Assembly: GCA_021404785.1 (NCBI GenBank)
Contig: QWHH01000003.1
Span: 248,001 to 312,000 of the forward strand
DNA length: 64,000 bases
Reading direction: 5' to 3'
DNA from: Lysobacterales bacterium PRO7
GTDB lineage: Bacteria; Pseudomonadota; Gammaproteobacteria; Xanthomonadales; Rhodanobacteraceae
The notes below the pieces were generated by a model that ran no database searches, was not told the DNA's origin, and saw only the letters and a list, made by a program, of their open reading frames with translations. How positions within the stretch are numbered: the stretch's first letter is position 1; each line of letters begins with the position of its first letter. The translations under genes and the position numbers were made by a program. Of this stretch, positions 55,952 through 64,000 are shown piece after piece.

Positions 55952-55968
55952 TTGGCATCGGCCTTGCT
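55952..55968 (+). promoter_or_regulatory. glnA: Sigma-54 promoter of glnA
   Basis: TTGGCA-TCGGCC-TTGCT has the sigma-54 GG (55954-55955) and GC (55966-55967) dinucleotides exactly ten bases apart in the right context (consensus TTGGCACG-N4-TTGCT). Predicted start near 55979, 23 bases before the glnA ATG. Confidence 0.85.
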
Positions 55969-56001
55969 GTATTTGCGGCGTCCCCCAATCCGGAGCCCGC
56001 G

Positions 56002-57411
56002 ATGTCCACCGAAAAAGTCTTCGATCTGATCAAGAAGCACAACGTCGAATTCGTCGACCTGCGCTTTGCCGACATGCTTGGCAAACAGCACCACGTTACT
56101 TTTCCCGCTCACGCTGTCGACGCCGGCACGTTTGAAGACGGCAAGATGTTCGACGGCTCCTCGATCACCGGCTGGAAGGGCATCAACGATTCGGACATGG
56201 TGCTGATGCCCGATCCGGCCAGCGCCGTGATCGATCCGTTCACCGCGCATCCGACCTTGAACCTGGTCTGCGACGTACTTGAACCGTCGACTATGCAGGC
56301 CTATTCGCGCTGCCCGCGCTCGATCGCCAGGCGCGCGGAAGCCTTTTTGAAATCCACCGGTGTCGCCGATACCGCGTTCTTCGGTCCGGAGCCGGAATTC
56401 TTCATCTTTGATTCGGTGCGCTGGCACAACGACATGCACGGCGCCGGTTTCAGCATCGATTCCGAAGAAGGCGCGTGGAGTTCCAACCGCGAATTCGAAG
56501 GCGGCAACAGCGGACATCGGCCGGGTGTGAAAGGCGGCTATTTCCCTGTGCCGCCGGTGGATTCGTTGAACGACCTGCGTGGCGAGATGTGCAAGATCCT
56601 CGAGCAGGTCGGCCAGATCGTCGAGGTGCATCACCACGAAGTCGCCACCGCCGGCCAGTGCGAGATCGGCACCAAGTTCAGCACCCTCGTGCACAAGGGC
56701 GATGAGCTGCTCACGCTCAAGTACGTACTCAAGAACGTCGCGCACGCGCACGGCAAGACCGTCACCTTCATGCCCAAGCCCATCGTCGGCGACAATGGTT
56801 CCGGCATGCACGTACACCAGTCGTTGGCCAAGGGCGGCACGAACCTGTTCGCGGGCGACCTCTACGGCGGCCTGTCGCAGACGGCGTTGTACTACATCGG
56901 CGGCATCTTCAAGCACGCGCGTGCGATCAACGCGTTCACCAATTCCACCACGAACAGCTATAAGCGCCTGGTACCGGGTTTCGAGGCGCCGGTGATGCTG
57001 GCGTACTCCGCGCGCAACCGGTCCGCGAGCTGCCGCATCCCGTTCGTGCATTCGCCCAAGGCGCGTCGCATCGAAGTGCGCTTCCCGGATCCGATGAACT
57101 CCGGATACCTCGCGTTCACCGCGCTGATGATGGCGGGCCTGGATGGCATCCTGAACAAGATCGATCCGGGCGCGCCGATGGACAAGGATCTGTATGACTT
57201 GCCGCCGGAGGAGGAAAAGAACATCCCGACGGTATGCAGCAGCCTTGACCAGGCATTGGAATCCCTCGACAAGGATCGCGCGTTCCTGAAAGCCGGCGGC
57301 GTGTTCAGCGACGATTTCATCGACGCCTATATCGAAACCAAGATGGTCGAAGTGACGCGCTATCGCGCGGCAGCGCATCCGGTGGAATTTGCCATGTACT
57401 ACAGCATCTGA
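56002..57411 (+). CDS. glnA: Glutamine synthetase, type I-beta
   Basis: The 469-residue enzyme makes glutamine from glutamate and ammonia, and is the NtrC-controlled centre of nitrogen assimilation. Motifs: [41 protein letters not shown] and [10 protein letters not shown]. Tyr398 in [10 protein letters not shown] is the adenylylation site, so the activity is also set by GlnE with PII. GGAG lies six bases before the ATG. It has its own sigma-54 promoter. It overlaps the convergent Y-family polymerase gene by 13 bases. Confidence 0.98.
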   Translation: MSTEKVFDLIKKHNVEFVDLRFADMLGKQHHVTFPAHAVDAGTFEDGKMFDGSSITGWKGINDSDMVLMPDPASAVIDPFTAHPTLNLVCDVLEPSTMQAYSRCPRSIARRAEAFLKSTGVADTAFFGPEPEFFIFDSVRWHNDMHGAGFSIDSEEGAWSSNREFEGGNSGHRPGVKGGYFPVPPVDSLNDLRGEMCKILEQVGQIVEVHHHEVATAGQCEIGTKFSTLVHKGDELLTLKYVLKNVAHAHGKTVTFMPKPIVGDNGSGMHVHQSLAKGGTNLFAGDLYGGLSQTALYYIGGIFKHARAINAFTNSTTNSYKRLVPGFEAPVMLAYSARNRSASCRIPFVHSPKARRIEVRFPDPMNSGYLAFTALMMAGLDGILNKIDPGAPMDKDLYDLPPEEEKNIPTVCSSLDQALESLDKDRAFLKAGGVFSDDFIDAYIETKMVEVTRYRAAAHPVEFAMYYSI

Positions 57412-58736
57412 TTGCGGTTGTGTGGCCGCGTCGGCTGCATGCCGGCGCGGTTGAACGGGCGGGCACGTTGGCGCCATGGCGTACCGCGTTCACTGTCGCA
57501 TTCCAGTTGCGTATTCGGAATCGTGCTGAACGGAATGCGCATCGGCGCGGCGTCGAGCGCGCCTTGCATGCTGCCGAAGTACAAGGTGTTGCCGCCATAG
57601 CGGCGGTTGATTCGGTCGAGCACACTATTCACCGCGCGGGATTTCGTCTCGTCCACGAATAGGCAGGCCGTGCTTTCGTCGCGTCGCTGCAGGCGGTGCA
57701 AGGTCACGCTCACTGCCAACGGCAGCGGGCTGGTGTCACGCAACGGCAGGCGCAGCGTGTCACGGTCGCGCTGCTCGAGCGCGCGTGCGAACTGGCGCAG
57801 GAATTCGCGGCTGTCGTCGGTGGCGTCGAAACGGATTTCTCCGTGCCAGGCGTCGGCGCGCAGATGGCGCACGCGCACCGACATCGCCTGCGCGACATAG
57901 CCCTCGTGGCGCAGCCGCATCGCCGCCTTGACCAGCAGTTTCTTCAGCACTGCGCGCGCCCCGGCGGGCGTGCGCCATTCCGGACCGAGCACATGGGAAT
58001 GGCCGAGACTGGCGCGCGCGGATTCGCGGCGCACCTGCCACTGTCCGCGCAGCGCGTCGAAGAAACGCTCACCTTCGATGCCGCCCCACACGTCGCGCAG
58101 CGCTGTCGCATCCAGCGCGCACAACTGCGCGACGCTGCGGATACCGTGCGCGTGCAGACGTTGTTCCATCGCCGGGCCGATGCCGCACAGGTCGGACAAT
58201 TCCAGCCGATACAGTGCGTGTGGAAGATCAGCATCCTCCAGCACGACCAGGCCGTCTGGCTTTTGCATGTCGGTGGCGGTCTTGGACAGGAAATGATTCG
58301 GTGCAATGCCGATCGAGCAACGCAGCCAGTCACCGACGCCGCGCACAGCGGCCTTGATGTTGCGTGCGATGGCAATGGCATTTGCGCGCGTGCGTTCGCG
58401 TCCGATCAGTTCGCAGGCGACCTCGTCGATCGAGCCGACGTAGGCGATCGGAATACAGGTTTCGATCGCCTGCTTCAGACGATGGTGGTAGTCCACGTAC
58501 AGCGGCGGCTGCGCGAGCACGAGCTCGATCTGCGGACACAATTTGCGCGCATCGCGCACCAGCGTGCCGGTGCGCACGCCGAAGGTTTTCGCCTCGACGC
58601 TGGCGGCGATGCAGCAAGTGGTCTGCGCCATCACTGGCACCACGCCGACCGGTCGCCCGCGCAGCGCCGGATCGGCCTGTTGTTCGACCGAGGCGAAATA
58701 GGAATTGAAATCGACGAACAGACTGCGCAGACTCAT
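57399..58736 (-). CDS. Y-family DNA polymerase (UmuC/DinB-like)
   Basis: The 445-residue protein begins with the Y-family motif [15 protein letters not shown] (metal Asp) and has [12 protein letters not shown] (catalytic Asp/Glu), KTFGVRTG and [20 protein letters not shown], followed by HhH ([17 protein letters not shown]) and little-finger regions. All acidic residues needed for catalysis seem present, unlike the ImuB branch. Databases often mislabel relatives as ImpB of type VI secretion, which does not apply. It lacks umuD or lexA neighbours; no LexA box was found. The 13-base overlap with glnA is convergent. Confidence 0.88.
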   Translation of the reverse strand: MSLRSLFVDFNSYFASVEQQADPALRGRPVGVVPVMAQTTCCIAASVEAKTFGVRTGTLVRDARKLCPQIELVLAQPPLYVDYHHRLKQAIETCIPIAYVGSIDEVACELIGRERTRANAIAIARNIKAAVRGVGDWLRCSIGIAPNHFLSKTATDMQKPDGLVVLEDADLPHALYRLELSDLCGIGPAMEQRLHAHGIRSVAQLCALDATALRDVWGGIEGERFFDALRGQWQVRRESARASLGHSHVLGPEWRTPAGARAVLKKLLVKAAMRLRHEGYVAQAMSVRVRHLRADAWHGEIRFDATDDSREFLRQFARALEQRDRDTLRLPLRDTSPLPLAVSVTLHRLQRRDESTACLFVDETKSRAVNSVLDRINRRYGGNTLYFGSMQGALDAAPMRIPFSTIPNTQLECDSERGTPWRQRARPFNRAGMQPTRPHNRNQML

Positions 58737-58837
58737 GGCACGTTTCCGGCGAACGGTGCCGGGAGTTGAGCGTACTCCGATCTCAACGCGGGAGACTCAA
58801 AAATAATTTGCAGACTCGGCGCGCCCATCGCCATTTC

Positions 58838-58854
58838 TGCACTAAAATGGTGCA
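58838..58854. promoter_or_regulatory. Perfect NtrC-binding palindrome before ntrB
   Basis: TGCACT-AAAAT-GGTGCA fits the NtrC consensus at all arm positions and ends at the base before the ntrB ATG. Such a placement suggests that NtrC shuts its own operon when bound, as at E. coli glnL. Confidence 0.85.
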
Positions 58855-59875
58855 ATGTTCGCAAGTAGCGAAAGCACCAGCATTTCCACGGATGTCGTGA
58901 CTTTGCTCGACCAGTTGACGACGGGCGTTGCGGTGCTCGATGACACCCTGCGTTTCGTGCATGCGAATCCAGCGTTCGTCGAATTGACCGGTCTGGCGCG
59001 CTGGCGCGGATGCCCGCTGGAAACGTTGGGCGAATCCAGCTGTGCGCTGACGGCGCTGATCGAACGTGCGTTCGTGGCAGATTCGGCGTCGATGCAGCGT
59101 GGCCTGGAACTCTCCGTTCGTTCCGCGCACATTCGTATCGATGTCACCGCCAGCCGCTGCGACGCCGGCGTGTTGCTGGAAATGCATCCGCACAGTCCGC
59201 TTGATTCGACATCGGCGCCGGTGTCACAGTCCCTGCGCGGACTCGCGCACGAGGTGAAAAATCCGCTCGCCGGACTGCGTGGCGCGGCGCAACTGTTGCG
59301 TCGTCGCCTCGGCGACCCTGACCAACAGCGTCTTGCCGAACTCATCATCGCCGAGGCCGACCGCCTCGGCACACTGACCGATCGCCTGCTGCACCCGGGC
59401 GGCAAGCCGCATTTGTCCGTGGTCAACCTGCACGAAGTGGCCGAACGTGCGCGCGCGCTGATCGCTGTCGAAGCCGCGCCGGAAACTCGCCTCGAACGCG
59501 ATTACGACCCCAGTCTGCCGGTATTCCGCGGCGACGCCGATCGCCTGCTGCAACTGCTGCTCAACCTGTTGCGCAATGCGCTACAGGCCGGAGCGACCAC
59601 AATTCGTTTGCGCACGCGCGCCGAACATGCCGCCGTACTCGGCGGCCAATCCGTGCGCCTGGCGCTGCGTCTGGACGTGATCGACAACGGGCAAGGCGTG
59701 CCGGAGTCCTTGCGCGAATCGCTGTTCGCGCCATTGGTGTCTGGCCGCGCCGGCGGCACCGGGCTCGGTCTCGCGCTCGCGCGCGAAGTTGCCATTGAGC
59801 ATGGTGGGCAACTGGATTTCCGCAGCCGACCGGGCCACACCGTGTTCAGTGTCTTGCTGCCGCTGGAGTTTGCGC

Positions 59876-59883
<8 letters not shown>
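58855..59883 (+). CDS. ntrB: Nitrogen sensor kinase NtrB (GlnL)
   Basis: The 342-residue cytosolic kinase has a PAS-like N-terminal domain (TTGVAVLDDTLRFVHANPAF), the H-box LRGLAHEVKNPLAG with His132, and an ATPase with LLNLLRNALQAG, DNGQGVPESLRESLF and GGTGLGLALAREVAIEHGG. No membrane helix is present. It should be inhibited as a kinase by PII under nitrogen excess. Its stop lies seven bases inside ntrC, so the two genes overlap by eight bases. Confidence 0.95.
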
Positions 59884-61260
<1,377 letters not shown>

Positions 61261-61264
<4 letters not shown>

Positions 61265-61767
61265 TGCAAGGCGAAGCAGTTCGCATTCGTGCCGCGCGCG
61301 CCAGCGATCTGGACACACTGGTGGCGTACAACGCCGCGATGGCGCTCGAAACCGAAAGCAAGACGCTGGACCCCGCCGTGTTGCGCGCCGGTGTCGCAAG
61401 GGTGCTCGCCGAACCCGCGCGCGGCTTCTACCTGGTCGCCGAAGTCGAAGGGGCCGTCGCCGGTTGCCTGATGATCACGTTCGAATGGAGCGATTGGCGC
61501 AACGGCGACTGGTGGTGGCTGCAAAGCGTCTACGTCGTGCCGGCGCATCGCCGGCATGGCGTGTTCCGCGCGTTATATCAGGAAGTCGAACACCGCGCGA
61601 CGGAACGTGCCGATGTCGTTGGCGTCCGCCTGTATGTCGAGCGCGACAATGCGCGCGCGCAGCAAACATACGAAGCGTTTGGCATGTGCGAGGATCAGTA
61701 CCGCATGTACGGCAAGAAATTGCGTCCCCCTGTCGGTAAGGCAGTCGATGTCGACGTCGATGCTTGA
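61261..61767 (+). CDS. GNAT family N-acetyltransferase
   Basis: The 168-residue protein has the GNAT acetyl-CoA region (VAGCLMITFEWSDW, WWLQSVYVVPAHRRHGVFRA, RLYVERDNARAQQTYEAFGM). It overlaps ntrC by four bases (ATGA), so it is in the ntrBC transcript. The substrate is unknown. It ends 20 bases inside the following broken acyltransferase gene. Confidence 0.88.
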
Positions 61768-62628
61768 GCGCCTGCGCAACGCCGCCGCCGATGCACTGAT
61801 GCTGTTCGTCGTGCCATGTTTCGTGGCGCTATTGCCGTGGCGAATCGGCTTTGCTTTGCTCAAGCGCTTGGCGCGGAGCGAACGGTTGTATCGTCTTAGC
61901 GTGGAACCGGCTTGGAATGCCGCCCGCGCGCACTGTCCGGGCGCCGACGAACGTGAATGGAAGCATCGCTTCCGTCTGTTGCGCCTGGTCGATCATGTCG
62001 ATGTGTATCTGACGTTGTTGCGCGGAGTGCGCTGGCGGAAGCGGCAGGTCGTCGAGACCGGAGGATGGCCCGCACAAGGGCCGGCGGATGGATCTGGCCG
62101 CGACTTCGCGAACTGGGATTCGATGCACACTTCGTCGCGCGCAGGGCTTCTGGCCGGGCTTTGGGAATGACACGCTTGTCGCATCGTTTCGGGATTTTTC
62201 GCGCGTGGGCGTTGCGTAGGAGTGGAAGCGCCGCCCCGATATTCACCGGCGCGAGCGCGAGCGAGGTTACGCAAGCGCTGCGTTCCGGCTGCAGCATTGT
62301 GGGAATGCTTGACCTGCCAGCACGTTCGGAACAGCAGGCAATGACAGTGCCGTTGCTTGGCCGGAGTGCGCATCTGCCCACCGGGATGGCGCGGATTGCC
62401 GTGTCTGCGAATGTGCCCATTGCCCTGATCAGTTGCGGCTTGGATCCGAACAGCGGGCAACGCGACATCCGCGTCGAAACACTGGCTCCGGGCCAGACGC
62501 TTGAGCAGATAATGCAGCGATACGCGACGCACCTGGATATGCGGTTGCGCGAAATTCCGGCCTATTGGCAGATCTGGCGAGAGGCGCCAGGACTTTTCGT
62601 CGACATGCCTGACGATCAGACGTTATGA
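61748..62628 (+). pseudogene. Lipid A acyltransferase (LpxL/HtrB-like), frameshifted
   Basis: The first part reads MSTSMLERLRNAAADALMLF ... LLRLVDHVDVYLTLL in the frame of 61748, and the second part reads LRELGFDAHFVARRASGRAL ... STACSIVGMLDLPA-like ... IPAYWQIWREAPGLFVDMP in the frame one base back. The switch falls near 62060-62090. There the segment that in homologues carries the catalytic His (FHWGAG-like) is missing, which fits a small deletion of about ten codons plus a shift. The total of 881 bases compares with about 900 for an intact homologue. A sequencing error alone would not remove the active-site segment. The start may be 61748 or 61760. Confidence 0.65.
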
Positions 62629-63332
62629 CCCTTGTACAAGGTACTGTGTGCCGGACGCCGCTCGTGTTCAGGCCGGTTCGTGGTGTAGTAGTACAAGGCG
62701 AGTGATTGCCGGTAGGTGCCTTCCGGAGCGGCCCAGGGTACCGGGTGCCCGTGGAACGTATCCGAGCGTGTGACGAACAGCACGGCGCGGTTGAACACCG
62801 GCTCGACCGTGCGCACTTTGCGTGTGCCGGTCGTGTCCCACAATTCGAGCTCACCGCCAAAACCGCTTTGCCAATGTGGCGTCAGGTAGACCAGCAGGTT
62901 CAGGCGCCGGTGCGCTTCAAGCTGCGGATGCCAGTTGAAGTCTGCATGGATCCCGAGGTGATCGCCAAGACGACTCAGGTGCAGTCCGCCACCGGCGAGA
63001 TGCGGATCCGGCAGCAAATGTTCGATTCCGCTCAGGCGTTCGAGAAAACTCAGGAACGGGCCGGAATTCAGATCGTGCAAGGCCTGCCTGTGCGGCGCAG
63101 GAAAGCGTTCTTCGTGCGAGCTGCCGAGCTTCATTTCGACCGTCTGGATATTGAAGCGGTCCCACGCGATGGCGTCGTCTGGCCGTGGGAAAAGACGCGC
63201 AAGTTCCTCGGCACGATCGGTCCGCAAGAAATCATCCATGATGAGGTGTGGGTACGGATCGGCGCCCGCAAATTCCCCTTGCCTGATTTCAGCAAGGCGT
63301 GTCAGGGTATCCAGATCGAAAACGTAAGGCAT
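62616..63332 (-). CDS. 2-oxoglutarate/Fe(II)-dependent oxygenase
   Basis: The 238-residue protein fits the prolyl-hydroxylase-like 2OG-Fe(II) group: HLSRLGDHLGIHADFNWHPQ gives the His-x-Asp pair, DTFHGHPVPW the distal His and YRQSLALYYYT the 2OG-binding Arg. The substrate is unknown; related enzymes modify proteins or small peptides. It overlaps the broken acyltransferase by 13 bases at the 3' ends and is divergent from the thiolase gene. Confidence 0.85.
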   Translation of the reverse strand: MPYVFDLDTLTRLAEIRQGEFAGADPYPHLIMDDFLRTDRAEELARLFPRPDDAIAWDRFNIQTVEMKLGSSHEERFPAPHRQALHDLNSGPFLSFLERLSGIEHLLPDPHLAGGGLHLSRLGDHLGIHADFNWHPQLEAHRRLNLLVYLTPHWQSGFGGELELWDTTGTRKVRTVEPVFNRAVLFVTRSDTFHGHPVPWAAPEGTYRQSLALYYYTTNRPEHERRPAHSTLYKGHNV

Positions 63333-63404
63333 ACAATACGGAACATTGGCAGGCCGGGCATGATATCAGCACGGCCACGAGTACCCGTGCGAAAGGACGT
63401 TATC

Positions 63405-64000
63405 GTGACCACACCGCAACGCGTCGCCATCCTCGGCGGAGTTCGCATTCCGTTCTGCCGCAACAATACCGCCTATGCCGACGTCGGCAATTTCGGCATG
63501 GCGGTGAAGACGCTCGGGGCGTTGGTCGAAAAGTTCGGGCTGCATGGTGTGGAACTGGGCGATGTCGCCTTCGGCGCGGTGATCAAGCACGCCTCGGACT
63601 GGAACCTTGCGCGCGAGGCGACGCTGTCCTCTGGTTTGGCGCCGACCACGCCGGGCATCACCACGGCGCGCGCCTGCGGCACCTCGCTCGACAACGCGAT
63701 CATCATCGCGAACAAGATCGCGACCGGACAAATCCAGGCCGGCATTGCCGGCGGCGCGGATACCACCAGCGACGTGCCGATCGTTTACAGCCGCGCGTTG
63801 CAGCAACGCTTGCTGCGCGTGAATCGCAGCAAGGGCGGCTGGGACAAGTTCAAGACCGCGATCAGCGGTTTCTCGCTTTCGGAACTCAAGCCCAGTTTTC
63901 CTGGCGTGATGGAACCGCGTACCGGCATGTCGATGGGGGACCACTGCGAGTTGATGGCCAAGGAATGGAAGATCTCGCGCCAGGATCAGGACGCGTTTGC
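63405..64000 (+). CDS. Acetyl-CoA C-acetyltransferase (thiolase), 3'-truncated by window edge
   Basis: The visible 198 residues match thiolase N-termini: VAILGGVRIPFCRNNTAYAD, GAVIKHASDWNLAREATLSS, the acyl-accepting Cys in ARACGTSLDNAIIIA, AGGADTTSD and EPRTGMSMGDHCELMA. It joins or cleaves acetyl groups in fatty acid breakdown or polyhydroxyalkanoate synthesis. The GTG at 63405 has AAAGGA upstream; an in-frame ATG at 63360 is less likely. The reading frame is open at base 64000. Confidence 0.92.
   Translation, partial: MTTPQRVAILGGVRIPFCRNNTAYADVGNFGMAVKTLGALVEKFGLHGVELGDVAFGAVIKHASDWNLAREATLSSGLAPTTPGITTARACGTSLDNAIIIANKIATGQIQAGIAGGADTTSDVPIVYSRALQQRLLRVNRSKGGWDKFKTAISGFSLSELKPSFPGVMEPRTGMSMGDHCELMAKEWKISRQDQDAF

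Noticed and set aside
57399-58736. Type VI secretion protein ImpB
   Set aside because: The sequence has Y-family polymerase motifs ([15 protein letters not shown]); no T6SS genes are near.

Overview
The window looks like chromosomal DNA of a high-GC gammaproteobacterium of the Xanthomonadales/Lysobacterales, probably near Rhodanobacteraceae (Dokdonella/Rudaea-like). This is an inference from strongly GC-biased codon use, E. coli-like core proteins (YadGH, TatD, RluE, MenI/YdiI, NtrBC) and several secreted proteins of a Xanthomonadales style, one ending in an IFANGFD tail. It is mostly a housekeeping backbone, densely packed: no gene-free stretch exceeds 300 bases, many genes overlap by the 4-base ATGA start/stop, and several convergent pairs overlap at their stops. 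I saw no rRNA, tRNA, CRISPR array, insertion sequence or phage cluster.

Layout. 1-6.5 kb: the end of an RND efflux pump, a secreted beta-helix protein, NADP isocitrate dehydrogenase, a lipoprotein-like methyltransferase, a REP-like repeat and RluE. 6.5-12.4 kb (minus): a MotA-like/OmpA-like ion-driven pair, the HrpB helicase and a secreted protein. 12.4-15.8 kb: TatD, the YadGH ABC exporter and a flavin reductase. 15.8-20.2 kb: an operon of membrane protein, small XRE regulator, S33-type hydrolase and a NatAB-like ABC exporter, behind a sigma-70 promoter bracketed by two matching 18-bp operators. 20.2-25.1 kb: ComM, UbiK, PII and an MBOAT/SGNH acyltransfer pair. 25.2-35.8 kb: a giant indolepyruvate ferredoxin oxidoreductase, an S10 peptidase, an SpmA/SpmB-like fusion, a kinase with a tandem-receiver regulator, an M48 protease and a duplicated periplasmic protein. 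35.8-39.6 kb: PDH E2, an unknown gene and a lipoyl-E3. 39.6-46.9 kb: a propeller-type sensor kinase with LuxR-type regulator, then a secreted protein and a secreted metalloprotease. 47-51.5 kb: redox and lipid enzymes. 51.5-52.4 kb: an AT-rich island with an orphan secreted gene, a G12 tract in its putative promoter and a REP-like element. 52.4-55.8 kb: an operon of TPR protein, beta-propeller dehydrogenase and TPR/aspartyl beta-hydroxylase. 55.8-61.8 kb: the nitrogen locus glnA, a Y-family polymerase, ntrB, ntrC and a GNAT enzyme. 61.7-64 kb: a broken lipid A acyltransferase, a 2OG oxygenase and the start of a thiolase.

How the parts work together. The nitrogen locus is the clearest circuit: glnA has a sigma-54 promoter with two NtrC-like sites 32 bp apart, and ntrB begins directly after a perfect NtrC palindrome. 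PII (22.1 kb) would control NtrB and the adenylylation of GlnA (Tyr398). The XRE-controlled NatAB operon is the best candidate for a little-described self-regulated module. Functions are family-level readings of the sequence; no database search was run.
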